Assembly (NCBI RefSeq): GCF_900115085.1
Contig: NZ_FOVF01000003.1
Span: 124,001-188,000 of the forward strand
From: Dokdonella immobilis
GTDB lineage: Bacteria; Pseudomonadota; Gammaproteobacteria; Xanthomonadales; Rhodanobacteraceae
Direction: 5' to 3'
DNA length: 64,000 bases
Made by a program: the position numbers and the translations under genes. Of the stretch, positions 1-11,622 are shown piece by piece (the first letter of the stretch is position 1; each line of letters begins with the position of its first letter). The notes under the pieces are model-generated. The model had not been told where the DNA came from. It saw nothing but the letters and a program-made list of their open reading frames with translations, and did not search any database.

Positions 1-221
1 CGGTGGAAGCAACGCCATGCTTCCTGCAACTGCGCGGCGATGGCCGCCGCATCCTTGCCGAGCTTCGGGTGGGTTTCGAGCAGGGCGGTGATGTGGGCCT
101 GGTCGGGAAACGGTTCCTGGTCGCCCGCGTGCAGTTTCGGCCAGGCCTTGGCCAGCTTGTCGCCCGCAAGGTCGAAAGCCTTGTCCTTGTGCGGGAAAAC
201 CGCCCAGTTCTTCTTCGCCAT
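1..221 (-). CDS. N-terminal part of an unrecognised protein, cut by the window edge
   Basis: The reverse strand opens at an ATG at 221 and stays open to the left edge, giving 73 codons with no stop. The peptide begins MAKKNWAVFPHKDKAFDLAG and looks like a real soluble protein: charged, with Trp and Lys spread evenly and no signal peptide or membrane segment. A GAGGATC stretch just upstream of the ATG could act as ribosome binding site. It faces away from ligA, so the roughly 130 bases between them must hold both promoters. I do not recognise the family and the remainder lies outside the window. Confidence 0.65.
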   Translation of the reverse strand, partial: MAKKNWAVFPHKDKAFDLAGDKLAKAWPKLHAGDQEPFPDQAHITALLETHPKLGKDAAAIAAQLQEAWRCFH

Positions 222-283
222 GGCTGGATCCTCGAGTCGTCGGACTGCATCGTGCCTTGCCGGCATGGGCGCGGGCAAGCCGC

Positions 284-2716
<2,433 letters not shown>

Positions 2717-2736
2717 GGCGGCCCGGGCTCGCACGA

Positions 2737-3675
2737 ATGCTTGAACTGCGCGCGCAGGTCTATGCACTGATCCGGCAGTTCTTCGCCGAACGCGGCGTTC
2801 TCGAGGTCGAAACGCCGATGCTTTCGGTGGCGGCCAACACCGAACCGAATATCGAGAGCTTCAGTACCCGCTTCAGCGGTCGCTCCGATGCCGGCGCGAG
2901 CGAACGCTGGCTGCGGACTTCGGCCGAATTTCCACTCAAGCGCCTGCTCGCCGAAGGCGTCGGTGACTGCTACGAACTGGGTCGGGTCTTCCGCAATGGC
3001 GAAGCCGGGCGTCGGCACAATCCCGAGTTCAGCATGCTCGAGTGGTACCGGATCGGCTGGGATCACCGACAGCTGATTGGCGAGACCATCGAACTCGTGA
3101 AAGCGGCGGCAGCATCGGTCGGTCGAACCCTCGACGCAGTCTCGATGACTTATCGAGAATGGTTTCTTGATGGTCTGCAGATCGATCCATTCAGCGCGAC
3201 GATGGATGCCCTGCGCGATCCGCTGCGGGATTTCCGTATCGACGGCACCAATCTTCAGCGCGACGACTGGCTCGACCTCCTGATCACCCATCTCCTGCAG
3301 CCGCAGCTGCCGACGGACCGGATCACGGTGGTCAGCGACTGGCCGGCCAGCCAGTGCGCCCTGGCCCGGATCCGACCCGGCGATCCTCCCGTCGCCGAGC
3401 GCTTCGAGCTCTACCTCGGACCGTATGAACTGGCCAATGGCTATCACGAACTTTGCGACGCTGCGGAACAGCGCGCGCGATTCGAAAACGACAATCGGCG
3501 CCGCCAGGCACGCGGACAGCGCGAACTGCCGATCGACGTGCAGCTCCTCGACGCGCTGGAGCGCGGGGTGCCGGATTGCGCGGGTGTCGCGCTCGGCATC
3601 GAACGCCTGCTGATGTGCCTCGGCGACTGCGACGACATCCGCGATGTGCTTGCTTTCGCCTTCGACGAAGCCTGA
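2737..3675 (+). CDS. epmA: EF-P beta-lysylation ligase EpmA (GenX/PoxA)
   Basis: A class II lysyl-tRNA-synthetase-like enzyme without an anticodon-binding domain. The family attaches (R)-beta-lysine to a conserved lysine of elongation factor P, which helps ribosomes through polyproline stretches. The 312 residues match the family size. Class II motifs are clear: GVLEVETPMLS, RTSAEFPLKRLL, RRHNPEFSMLEWY, and the motif 3 stretch GVALGIERLLM near the C-terminus. The ATG at 2737 aligns best with the start of known EpmA. A TTG at 2713 overlaps the ligA stop and would add eight residues, so coupled translation from there is possible. Neither start has a strong ribosome binding site. The EpmB aminomutase partner is not in this window. 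Confidence 0.93.
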   Translation: MLELRAQVYALIRQFFAERGVLEVETPMLSVAANTEPNIESFSTRFSGRSDAGASERWLRTSAEFPLKRLLAEGVGDCYELGRVFRNGEAGRRHNPEFSMLEWYRIGWDHRQLIGETIELVKAAAASVGRTLDAVSMTYREWFLDGLQIDPFSATMDALRDPLRDFRIDGTNLQRDDWLDLLITHLLQPQLPTDRITVVSDWPASQCALARIRPGDPPVAERFELYLGPYELANGYHELCDAAEQRARFENDNRRRQARGQRELPIDVQLLDALERGVPDCAGVALGIERLLMCLGDCDDIRDVLAFAFDEA

Positions 3676-3686
3676 CCGGTATCGAC

Positions 3687-4871
3687 TCAGGCTACGCGCC
3701 GGGCGTGGCGTGGACGGATCCAGACCCAGGCGATGACGGTCGCCGCGAGCGAGAAGACGGATGCCAGCAGGAAGGCCGATTCGCCCCCGGCGAGCTTCCA
3801 GGCCTGGCCCGAGAGCAGGGCGCCGAGCACGCCACCGACGCCGGATGAAAACCCGTAGAAGATGCCCTGCGCATGGCCGTTCTGGCGACCCGGAAAGTAC
3901 GCGACCAGGAACTGCATGCTGGCGGCGAAGAAGGCGGCGAAGCTCAGCGCGTGCAGGGACTGGGCGGCGGCCATCAGCAGGGCATTGTCCGGCCACAGGG
4001 CGATCATGGCCCAGCGCACGCTGGCCGCCACGAGCGAAACGATCAGCACGGTCGCCGCGCTCCACTGGCGGAATATCCAGCTCGAAAACGTGAACACGGC
4101 AATTTCGAGGACCACGCCGATCGACCAGTAGATGCCGAGCGCCGAGGTGCTGTAGCCGTGCTCGTCGAGGAAGATCGAATAGAACGTGTAGTACGGCCCG
4201 AACGAGACCTGCATGAGCAGGGCGACGGCGAAGAAGGCGATCACTTCGGGGCGCCGCAGCCGGGCGCCGAAAGGAGTGCCTTCGGCGTGTACAGCGGCGG
4301 CGACCGGCTTGCCGTACTCGTTGACGAAGGCGGAGGCGACCATCCCGGCAAACAGCGGCAGCATCAGCCACGGCAATAGGTCGACAGCCAGGTGATCGAG
4401 CACGACGCCATACAGGGCGACGATGGCGACGAAGCCGATCGAGCCCCAGACCCGGATGCGTCCGTAGCGTTCGCTGCGGCCAACCAGATGCGACAGCGTG
4501 ATCGACTCGAACTGCGGCATCACCGCGTTGTACATGAAACAGAACACGCACATCGCGGCGAACAGGGCAGGGAAGCCCAGCGGCACGGTGAACACCGCGA
4601 AGCTGGCCAGGGTCAACAGGGAACCGGCGCGCAGCCAGCGGACCGGATGGCTCGAGCGCCCTGCCAGGGTGCTCCAGGTGCTCGGCGCGATGATGCGGGT
4701 GGCGTACCAGAGGCTCATCAGGATGCTGATCGCGGCGACGTCCTGGCCACGTGCCTTCAGGTACAGGCTCCAGTACGGATTGAACGCGCCAAGCGCCGCG
4801 TAGTAGGCAAAGTAGAAGCTCGATAGCCGGAACGTGGGAATCCTGGCGCATGCGGGATCCGTTCCGGTCAC
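3687..4871 (-). CDS. MFS transporter of the HcaT / MFS_1_like family
   Basis: A 394-residue inner-membrane protein with about twelve hydrophobic segments. The family signature is visible: FYFAYYAALGAFNPYWSLYL at the first helix, a YGRIRVWGSIGFV loop after helix 4, and GYSTSALGIYWSIGVVLEI in the second half. E. coli HcaT is a putative phenylpropionate importer, but family substrates are largely unknown and nothing nearby identifies one here. The GTG start at 4871 falls one base after the stop of the upstream DUF2461 gene, suggesting co-translation. An in-frame extension to 5000 would run inside that neighbour and is rejected. The gene ends 11 bases from the end of convergent epmA, leaving no room for a separate terminator. 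Confidence 0.85.
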   Translation of the reverse strand: MTGTDPACARIPTFRLSSFYFAYYAALGAFNPYWSLYLKARGQDVAAISILMSLWYATRIIAPSTWSTLAGRSSHPVRWLRAGSLLTLASFAVFTVPLGFPALFAAMCVFCFMYNAVMPQFESITLSHLVGRSERYGRIRVWGSIGFVAIVALYGVVLDHLAVDLLPWLMLPLFAGMVASAFVNEYGKPVAAAVHAEGTPFGARLRRPEVIAFFAVALLMQVSFGPYYTFYSIFLDEHGYSTSALGIYWSIGVVLEIAVFTFSSWIFRQWSAATVLIVSLVAASVRWAMIALWPDNALLMAAAQSLHALSFAAFFAASMQFLVAYFPGRQNGHAQGIFYGFSSGVGGVLGALLSGQAWKLAGGESAFLLASVFSLAATVIAWVWIRPRHARRVA

Positions 4872-4872
4872 G

Positions 4873-5559
4873 TCAGAATTCCAGGTCGAGGCCGGCGCAC
4901 AGGTAGTCGACCATCGGTGCGACGCGCTTGAAGCGGTCGACCAGCAGGGCCTTGAGTTCGCTCGACGTGGCGATCGCGTCGCTGAACGGAGCCGAAGCAA
5001 CGAAATCCTTGCGCTTGATGTCCTCGATCAACTCATGTCCGGCATCGAACCCTCGCGGTGGCCGGGTCAGACAGGCGCCGCCCAGCGCGAAATGCGCGGC
5101 GAACGCCTTCGAGCGTGTGGCCTTCTTCCAGGCGGCCGGATTGTCGGCGAGGAATTCACGGATGCGCCTGAGCGTTTCCGACTGCGGATGCCAGATGCCG
5201 CCGCCGCAGAAGCAATCGCCCTGCTGGAAATGCATGTAGAACACCGGCGCCTCGAGCTGGCGCGAGCGTTCGTGGAAAAGACGTGCACCCGACCAGGTCT
5301 TGTAGGGGGTCTTGTCGTTGGCGAAGCGCGTGTCGCGGTGGATTCGGAACATCGAGCCGCCCTGGCTGCGCGGATCGGCGACGAAATGCGGCGAAATCTT
5401 CGCCAGTGGCGCCTGCAGGTCGGCGATCAGCTGCAGGAAGGGCTGGCGCAAGTTCTCTTCGTAGCGGGTCTTGTTGGCACTGAACCAGGGACGGCTGTTG
5501 TTGGCCTTGAGATCGCGAAGAAACTTGAAGGTCGCCGGGGTGAAGTAGCGGGTTGCCAT
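4873..5559 (-). CDS. DUF2461 / TIGR02453 family protein
   Basis: A 228-residue soluble protein of the DUF2461 family, whose biochemical role is unknown. Family landmarks are the N-terminal FTPATFKFLRDLKANNSRPW, where 'WF' is followed by a Tyr/Glu-rich helix, then MFRIHRDTRFANDKTPYKTW in the middle, and a downstream YMHFQQGDCFCGGGIWHP strand pair. The ATG at 5559 lies at the conserved family start. A longer frame to 5685 would overlap the end of sbcB and reads as low-complexity shadow sequence. The gene sits 43 bases after sbcB on the same strand and one base before the HcaT-like transporter, so the three may be one transcript. Confidence 0.88.
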   Translation of the reverse strand: MATRYFTPATFKFLRDLKANNSRPWFSANKTRYEENLRQPFLQLIADLQAPLAKISPHFVADPRSQGGSMFRIHRDTRFANDKTPYKTWSGARLFHERSRQLEAPVFYMHFQQGDCFCGGGIWHPQSETLRRIREFLADNPAAWKKATRSKAFAAHFALGGACLTRPPRGFDAGHELIEDIKRKDFVASAPFSDAIATSSELKALLVDRFKRVAPMVDYLCAGLDLEF

Positions 5560-5602
5560 AGGGCAGGGGATTCCATTGGATGCGGTGGGTATTCGCTTGC
5601 AG

Positions 5603-7042
5603 TCAGGCGAGTTCGAGGGCCCGCTCCCGGCCCCAGGCTTCGAGCGCGTCGAGCAGGGGCCATCGATCGGCGTCGACTTCTGCACGCTTGTCGGCGATCG
5701 TGGCGAAGTACTGGTCGAAAGTCAGTGTGGTGAACGGCGTTTCGCTACCCAATGTGCGCCGACGCCACTCCTGCCAGCGCACGGACTCGCCCTCGTCCAG
5801 CGACTGCGGCCAGTTGCGCGCCCGATAGCGGAACAGCAGTTCCGCCAGGCGCGGATCGCGAAACGGGAAGTTCCGTTCGCCGAGGCCTTCGCCTGCGCAG
5901 CGGCGAACCTCGCGCAGCAGGGGTTTGTCGGCATCGGGCAGGAAACCCGAATACAGGGCCAGTTCGGGGTCCGGCGATACGTCCGGCGACGTTGGCGTGG
6001 AAAAGACCGCCTGCACCCTGGCGCCAAGATCGGGATCGCGGTTGAGTCGATCGAGATGGCGCAGCGCGCGCTCGCTGTCGAGCCCGATCCGGTGGGTATC
6101 GACACCCTTGAGCACGCTCATTGGAGCGAGCGCCGGCGAACGGTTGGCGTGGACGAGCTTGAGTGGAATGCGCTCGATCTCGTCGGGCAGGTCCTCGCGC
6201 GAAACAAAGACACGATCGGCGATTTCGTCGGCGGCCAGAGCGAGCAGCGGTGCCGGGTCGACGTCGAGGTCATAGACGATGACCCCGTTCGGCTGCTGCG
6301 GATGCATGGCCAACGGCGCCACGATGGCCAGGCAGCCGCGACTGGCCGGATAGCGGGAGGAAACGTGGACCACGGGCGTGCGGTGGGCGACGTCGAGGTA
6401 CTGGAATGCGCGCTGCTTCTTACGCAGTTCAAGGTGGAAGTCGAACAGGCGAGGTTGCCGGCCCCTGATCAGGCGGGCCAGTCCGATCAGCGCCTCGACG
6501 TCGGAAAGCGCGTCGTGGGCCCGATCTTGTTGAAGCCGGTTGGCCGTGGCCAGATCCTCGAGCCGGAAGCTCGGCGTGCCATCCTCGCGCAACGGCCATT
6601 CGATGCCTTGCGGTCGCAGCGCGTAGCACATGCGCGCCAGGTCGATCAGGTCCCAGCGTGAATTGCCATTCCGCCACTCGCGCTCATAGGGGTCGTAAAA
6701 ATTCCGGTAGAGCAGGTGCCGGGTGAATTCGTCATCGAAACGAAGCGAGTTGTAGCCGACTCCGCAGGTACCCGGGGCGGCCAGCTCGTCGTGCACGATC
6801 GCGGCGAATTCGGCCTCGATGCGACCCTCGCGGTCGGCTCGCTGCGGCGTGATGCCGGTGACCAGGCAAGCTTCGGGGTGTGGCAGGACATCCGCTGCCG
6901 GCTTGCAGTAGAGCATGACCGGATCGCCGACCACCTCGAGCTCGAGGTTGGTCCGGATGCCGGCGAACTGGGCCGGTCGATCGCGGCGCGGGTCGGTTCC
7001 GGTCGTCTCGTAGTCGTGCCAGAAGAAGGTGGTCTGCGGCAT
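5603..7042 (-). CDS. sbcB: Exodeoxyribonuclease I
   Basis: SbcB degrades single-stranded DNA from the 3' end and acts in recombination, mismatch repair and suppression of recBC defects. The 479 residues match the E. coli enzyme. The DEDDh exonuclease residues are present: FFWHDYETTG at the N-terminus, GYNSLRFDDEF, and the final HDALSDVEAL, where His and Asp are catalytic. The SH3-like and helical C-terminal domains follow, with the family segments LVHANRSPALAP and GFLPDADKPLL. The ATG at 7042 gives the conserved start MPQTTFFWHDYE. It is divergent from orn, another DEDDh exonuclease, across a 122-base spacer. Confidence 0.96.
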   Translation of the reverse strand: MPQTTFFWHDYETTGTDPRRDRPAQFAGIRTNLELEVVGDPVMLYCKPAADVLPHPEACLVTGITPQRADREGRIEAEFAAIVHDELAAPGTCGVGYNSLRFDDEFTRHLLYRNFYDPYEREWRNGNSRWDLIDLARMCYALRPQGIEWPLREDGTPSFRLEDLATANRLQQDRAHDALSDVEALIGLARLIRGRQPRLFDFHLELRKKQRAFQYLDVAHRTPVVHVSSRYPASRGCLAIVAPLAMHPQQPNGVIVYDLDVDPAPLLALAADEIADRVFVSREDLPDEIERIPLKLVHANRSPALAPMSVLKGVDTHRIGLDSERALRHLDRLNRDPDLGARVQAVFSTPTSPDVSPDPELALYSGFLPDADKPLLREVRRCAGEGLGERNFPFRDPRLAELLFRYRARNWPQSLDEGESVRWQEWRRRTLGSETPFTTLTFDQYFATIADKRAEVDADRWPLLDALEAWGRERALELA

Positions 7043-7164
7043 CTCGCGAAATGCGTTCGGGGGCCGCTACATGCTAACCCGTCGCCGGCACTTCGACGCC
7101 GGAATCTGGCCTTGCGCGTGCAAGCCGGCAATAATCGGGGCCAGCCCTTGAAGCGGAGATCCGC

Positions 7165-7740
7165 ATGTCGCCATCGCTAGCCCACGAGGACAACCTGATC
7201 TGGATCGACCTGGAGATGACCGGGCTCGATACCGACAACGATTCGATCCTCGAGATCGCGACGGTGGTGACCGACCGCAACCTCAACCTGCTCGCCGAAG
7301 GCCCGGAATTCGCCATCCACCACGATGAGGCACGCCTGCTCGGCATGGACGACTGGAATCGCAACCAGCACCGCAAGTCCGGTCTCTGGCAACGCGTGCT
7401 CGATTCCACGGTGACCATGGCCCTGGCCGAGATCCGCACGGTCGAATTCCTCGTCCAGTGGGTGCCACCCGGAAAATCCCCGATGTGCGGCAATTCGATC
7501 TGCCAGGACCGGCGTTTCCTGCATCGCCTGATGCCACGCCTCGAGCAGTTCTTCCACTATCGAAACCTCGACGTGTCGACCCTCAAGGAACTGGCACGGC
7601 GCTGGGCGCCGGAGGTGGCGCGCGGCTTCAGCAAGGAAGCCGCGCATACCGCGCTCAGCGATGTCCGCGATTCGATCGCCGAACTGGCCTACTACCGGCC
7701 CCTGCTTGGACGACTGGCCGAGCCACCCGCCACGCCCTAG
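7165..7740 (+). CDS. orn: Oligoribonuclease
   Basis: Orn removes nucleotides from the 3' end of very short RNAs and finishes mRNA decay. It also clears pGpG made when EAL enzymes break down cyclic-di-GMP, which is notable because an EAL protein is encoded 1.8 kb downstream. The 191-residue length is normal. DEDDh motifs are complete: [23 protein letters not shown], and [11 protein letters not shown] with the catalytic His and Asp. The start at 7165 is supported by GAAGCGGAG about ten bases upstream. Its spacer with divergent sbcB holds a weak AATAAT -10-like sequence near 7131. Confidence 0.97.
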   Translation: MSPSLAHEDNLIWIDLEMTGLDTDNDSILEIATVVTDRNLNLLAEGPEFAIHHDEARLLGMDDWNRNQHRKSGLWQRVLDSTVTMALAEIRTVEFLVQWVPPGKSPMCGNSICQDRRFLHRLMPRLEQFFHYRNLDVSTLKELARRWAPEVARGFSKEAAHTALSDVRDSIAELAYYRPLLGRLAEPPATP

Positions 7741-7776
7741 CCAGGGCCTGCTGGTCGACCCGTCACGTGCGATCAT

Positions 7777-9378
7777 GTGCGGCCCGCTACCTGCAATGCG
7801 CCCGACGTGAACTGCCGATCATCCGAATCCGCCGATGTCGCTGAAGCGACCGATCTGGTCGAGCGCCTGCGTGCCGCCACCGCGGTATTGCAAGCGGTCG
7901 CCGAAGACTGGAGCCTGCTCGACCGCCTGCCTGCGGAGGACCGCCGGCGTCTGCATCAGGCCGTCGCCGGCGTCTACCACCCGGATCCAGTGTCGCGGCG
8001 CCAGCGCATGAAGGCGGCCGAGCGCGAGCGAGTCCAGTCGCATATCGATCGTGACGAAGCCCTGCTCAATTCGACCGGCATCCGGCAGTTGCGAGCAAAG
8101 CCGGTATTTACGACCCCGAACGTCTTTCCGCCCGAGGGTTTCGTGGCCCGCGACAGCGACGAGACCGACCCGCCACGTGAATCGATCGCGGCGCAGCATT
8201 GCTATGTCTGCAAGCAGAAGTATTCGCTGATCCATCACTTCTACGATCAGCTTTGTCCAGACTGCGCCGCTTTCAACCATGCCAAGCGCAGCGAACTCGC
8301 CGATCTGCGAGGGCGGGTCGCCCTGCTCACGGGCGGGCGCGTCAAGATCGGCTACCAGGCCGGCCTGAAACTGCTTCGCGCGGGAGCCGAACTGATCGTC
8401 ACGACGCGCTTTCCGCGTGATTCGGCTGCGCGCTACGCGAACGAACCCGATTTCGCCGACTGGGGCCACCGTCTCGAGATCTTCGGCCTCGATCTGCGCC
8501 ACACGCCGAGCGTCGAGGCATTCTGCAACGAGCTGCTGAAAACGCGGCCGCGACTCGATTTCATCATCAACAACGCCTGCCAGACCGTGCGCCGCCCGCC
8601 CGAATTCTATGCCCACATGATGGAAGGGGAGAACGCCGTGCCGGGCGACCTGCCGGAGCCGGTGCGCAGGCTGATTGGCAGATATGAAGGTCTGCGCAGC
8701 GCCGGAATGCTCGAAGCCGATGCGGGGCAGGGCTTGCGGGTTGCCTCGCGGTCCGGCGATGCGGCACCGGGACTGACGCGCGCTGCCGAACTCTCGCAAC
8801 TGAAGCTGCTGCCCGAAGAGCTGCTTGCCCAGCAGCACCTCTTCCCCGAGGGCCGCCTCGACCAGGATCTGCAGCAGGTCGATCTTCGCGGGCGCAATTC
8901 CTGGCGCCTGCAGATGGCCGAAGTACCGTCCATCGAACTGCTCGAGGTGCAACTGGTCAATGCGATCGCACCGTTCATCATCAATGCGCGGCTGAAGCCG
9001 CTGATGCTGCGAACGCCCGGGCGCGACAAGCACATCGTCAACGTGTCGGCCGTGGAGGGGCAGTTCTACCGGAATTTCAAGACCACCAAGCACCCGCATA
9101 CGAACATGGCCAAGGCCGCGCTGAACATGATGACGCGCACGGCGGCCGCCGATTACCACAACGACGGCATCCACATGAACAGCGTGGATACGGGCTGGGT
9201 CACCGACGAGGACCCGGTCGAGATCGCTGCGCGCAAGGTGGTCGAGGAGCGCTTCCATCCGCCACTCGACATCGTCGATGGCGCCGCCCGCATCGTCGAT
9301 CCGATCATCCACGGCATCAACACCGGTGAACACATCTGGGGCAAATTCCTCAAGGACTACAAGCCGACCGACTGGTAG
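7777..9378 (+). CDS. Short-chain dehydrogenase-like protein with N-terminal zinc ribbon
   Basis: A 533-residue protein of unknown substrate. The first 120 residues are helical and charged. A likely zinc site follows: CYVC, then CPDC after 16 residues. The C-terminal 370 residues form a Rossmann domain of the SDR superfamily. Its nucleotide loop is TGGRVKIGYQAG instead of TGxxxGIG, and the NNA motif is present (FIINNACQT). The catalytic Ser is in NVSAVEG. In the YxxxK position the sequence reads HTNMAKAAL, so Lys is present and Tyr is replaced. A long insertion lies between NNA and the active site. Similar proteins with this HTNMAKAALNMMTRT segment occur in eukaryotes as far as I recall. The start is uncertain: GTG at 7777 or 7807, neither with a clear ribosome binding site. 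Confidence 0.8.
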   Translation: MRPATCNAPDVNCRSSESADVAEATDLVERLRAATAVLQAVAEDWSLLDRLPAEDRRRLHQAVAGVYHPDPVSRRQRMKAAERERVQSHIDRDEALLNSTGIRQLRAKPVFTTPNVFPPEGFVARDSDETDPPRESIAAQHCYVCKQKYSLIHHFYDQLCPDCAAFNHAKRSELADLRGRVALLTGGRVKIGYQAGLKLLRAGAELIVTTRFPRDSAARYANEPDFADWGHRLEIFGLDLRHTPSVEAFCNELLKTRPRLDFIINNACQTVRRPPEFYAHMMEGENAVPGDLPEPVRRLIGRYEGLRSAGMLEADAGQGLRVASRSGDAAPGLTRAAELSQLKLLPEELLAQQHLFPEGRLDQDLQQVDLRGRNSWRLQMAEVPSIELLEVQLVNAIAPFIINARLKPLMLRTPGRDKHIVNVSAVEGQFYRNFKTTKHPHTNMAKAALNMMTRTAAADYHNDGIHMNSVDTGWVTDEDPVEIAARKVVEERFHPPLDIVDGAARIVDPIIHGINTGEHIWGKFLKDYKPTDW

Positions 9379-9519
9379 GGATCGAGGGCACGCCGGCGGG
9401 TGGCAACAGGCTTGCCGGATCGCCTCTCGTCGTAAACAGCCAGCTCCTGTCCGGGCGCAGCCATTCGCAGGATGTCGGCGTACACTTCAGCTTCCCGGAA
9501 CATCCGACAACGACCGACA

Positions 9520-11367
9520 ATGAGTCAGGGAAACGTGGTCCAGATCAGTGCCGATGTCGTCTCAATGGATACCGATCCGCATTGGATGCGCCTGCGCGAC
9601 GCCCTGCTTACCCTGGCTTGCACGCCATTCCACGATGCCGAAGCGGTCCGCAAACGCCTGTTGATCACTGCCGCGGAGGCGCTTGAGGTCGATCGCGTCA
9701 GTCTCTGGCTGTTCGAGCCCGGCCTGTCCACAATCGTTTGCGTCGCGATCTATGAAAGCGGGAAGGGGGTCAGCCATCCCGGGACACGCCTGTCCGCCGT
9801 AGCCGCACCGGACTATTTCCAGTCATTGCAGGGTCTGCTGACCCTGGCTGCAGCGGATGCTCTGGTGGATCCGCGGACCCGACAGCTTTCGGATGACTAT
9901 CTGAAACCGCTCGGCATCGGCGCCATGCTCGATGTGCCCGTGCGCCAGTTCGGCGAGTTGATAGGGATTCTGTGCCACGAGCACACCGGCTCGCCGCGGG
10001 AGTGGCTCGTGACCGAGCGCGTCTTCGCCGCCGCAATCGGTGCGTTGTGCTCCCAGGTCATGGAGTTCGAGAAGCTGCGCAGGTCGGAGCGCGAGCGCCA
10101 GCATGCGCTCTTCCACGATCAGCTCACGGGTTTGGCCAATCGCGCGCTTTTCCTCGAACGCCTGGATTCGGCCCGCAAGGATGGGGATGCCGCGCTTCTG
10201 GTCCTCGACGTCGACGGATTCGGTGAATTCGCCAAGGCGTTCGGCCCGGCATTCGGCGATCAATTGCTGCGCGAAACGGCGCTGCGCCTCGAACAGGGCG
10301 TCCGGCGAGGAGAACTGGCTGGGCGCATGGGCAACGACGAGTTTGCCTTGCTGCTGGTCGGTGAAAGAGGCGTGATGGACGCCGTGCAGCGCGCGACCGA
10401 CCTGCGGGCAAAGATGCAGGCCGGCATGATCATCGACGGGCAGGATGTCCGCGTTCGATTCAGCATCGGCCTGGTGCCTTCCATTCGCCACTATGAGTCG
10501 GCGCAGGACATCCTGCGCGACGCTGAAATCGCGCAGAACTCGGCGGCGCGGGCAGGGCGCGATTTCGTGCAGATCTTCGAGTCCGGAATGGAAGAGCCGA
10601 TCCGTCGGCGGCTTGAGCTCGAAGCGGACATTCGACGCGCCATCGAAGCATCCGAATTCGTCTTCCACCTGCAACCGATCTTTTCCCGTGACGGCAAGCT
10701 GGACGGAGCCGAGGCCCTGATTCGCTGGGAGCACCCCCGGCGTGGCCTGCTGTTGCCATCGGATTTTCTCCAGGTCGCCGAAGATTCCGGTCTACTTTCC
10801 CTCGTGCAGTGGCCCTTGCTCGGCGACTTGTTCGGGCAGGTCGCCAGGTGGCGGTCGGCGAAGTGTCCGCGTTTCGCAATTGCCATCAACTTCTCTTCGG
10901 TCCAGTTCACCCTTGCCGGATTTCCCGATCAGCTTCTCGCGGTCGCATTGCGGGCAGGTTTGCCTGCCGATGCAATTTCGGTGGAGGTTACGGAAAACTC
11001 CCTGCTGACCAACCAGGAGCGCGATCTGTCGGTGATCCATCGTCTCGCGTCCGCCGGCATAGGCCTGTCCCTCGATGACTTCGGGACGGGCTATGCATCG
11101 ATCACCCACCTGGCCCAACTGCCGCTATCCACCGTCAAGATCGATCGTTCGTTCGTGAGTCGGGCCGTCGACGATCCGCGCTATGGCGCCATCATCGAGA
11201 CCTTGATCAGACTGGCGCACAACCTGTCGCTCGGGGTGGTGGCCGAAGGAATCGAGACTCCCGCGCAATTGCGGATGTTGAGCGATGGGGAATGCGACCA
11301 GATGCAAGGTTTCCATCTCGGTCGTCCGGTTTCGATCGCCGAATTCGAGTCTTGTTGGCTGCGCTAG
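9520..11367 (+). CDS. GAF - degenerate GGDEF - EAL cyclic-di-GMP phosphodiesterase
   Basis: A 615-residue cytoplasmic signalling protein. Residues about 10-170 form a GAF sensor domain (VDRVSLWLFE, IGAMLDVPVRQFGELIGILC). A GGDEF domain follows (DQLTGLANRALFLERL), but its signature reads GNDEF and the inhibitory RxxD site is not evident, so cyclase activity is doubtful. The EAL domain keeps the signature EALIRW, the Asn in INFSS, Glu in VEVTENSLL, the Asp pair in SLDDFGTGYAS, Lys in VKIDRSF and Glu in VAEGIET. It should therefore hydrolyse cyclic-di-GMP to pGpG. The ATG at 9520 starts MSQGNVVQ without an obvious ribosome binding site. An extension to 9472 is possible but reads poorly. A TACACT sequence at 9480 may be a -10 element. 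Confidence 0.9.
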   Translation: MSQGNVVQISADVVSMDTDPHWMRLRDALLTLACTPFHDAEAVRKRLLITAAEALEVDRVSLWLFEPGLSTIVCVAIYESGKGVSHPGTRLSAVAAPDYFQSLQGLLTLAAADALVDPRTRQLSDDYLKPLGIGAMLDVPVRQFGELIGILCHEHTGSPREWLVTERVFAAAIGALCSQVMEFEKLRRSERERQHALFHDQLTGLANRALFLERLDSARKDGDAALLVLDVDGFGEFAKAFGPAFGDQLLRETALRLEQGVRRGELAGRMGNDEFALLLVGERGVMDAVQRATDLRAKMQAGMIIDGQDVRVRFSIGLVPSIRHYESAQDILRDAEIAQNSAARAGRDFVQIFESGMEEPIRRRLELEADIRRAIEASEFVFHLQPIFSRDGKLDGAEALIRWEHPRRGLLLPSDFLQVAEDSGLLSLVQWPLLGDLFGQVARWRSAKCPRFAIAINFSSVQFTLAGFPDQLLAVALRAGLPADAISVEVTENSLLTNQERDLSVIHRLASAGIGLSLDDFGTGYASITHLAQLPLSTVKIDRSFVSRAVDDPRYGAIIETLIRLAHNLSLGVVAEGIETPAQLRMLSDGECDQMQGFHLGRPVSIAEFESCWLR

Positions 11368-11467
11368 ATCGCGACGCGGATCGAATGATCGGTAGAGCGG
11401 GCTTCGCTGAATCGCCGGGGCATGCAAACCTTGACGCCAAAGACGGGCTCAAGGGGTCAAAACGTAT

Positions 11468-11495
11468 TTGACATAATATGCATTGTGCATACAAA
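11468..11495 (+). promoter_or_regulatory. Strong promoter with embedded palindromic operator
   Basis: A perfect -35 TTGACA (11468-11473) is followed after 16 bases by TACAAA (11490-11495). Between and overlapping them is the perfect inverted repeat TATGCA-TTG-TGCATA (11477-11491), ideally placed for repression. The surroundings are AT-rich for this genome. No convincing plus-strand gene follows: the next gene is the XRE regulator on the opposite strand, so this promoter would fire antisense into its 3' end. The pattern resembles promoters of toxin-antitoxin or HTH-regulated modules. Confidence 0.5.
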
Positions 11496-11622
11496 CAGCA
11501 GCCGCCATGGACACTCCGGGTCGACCCAATCCCTGTAGATCCAACGCGCCTCCAACGATTGCTTCGCGCAGCCGCAACCGCCCCGCGCCGCGCTGCGGCA
11601 CGGCCAACTGCCAGGAACAGGC

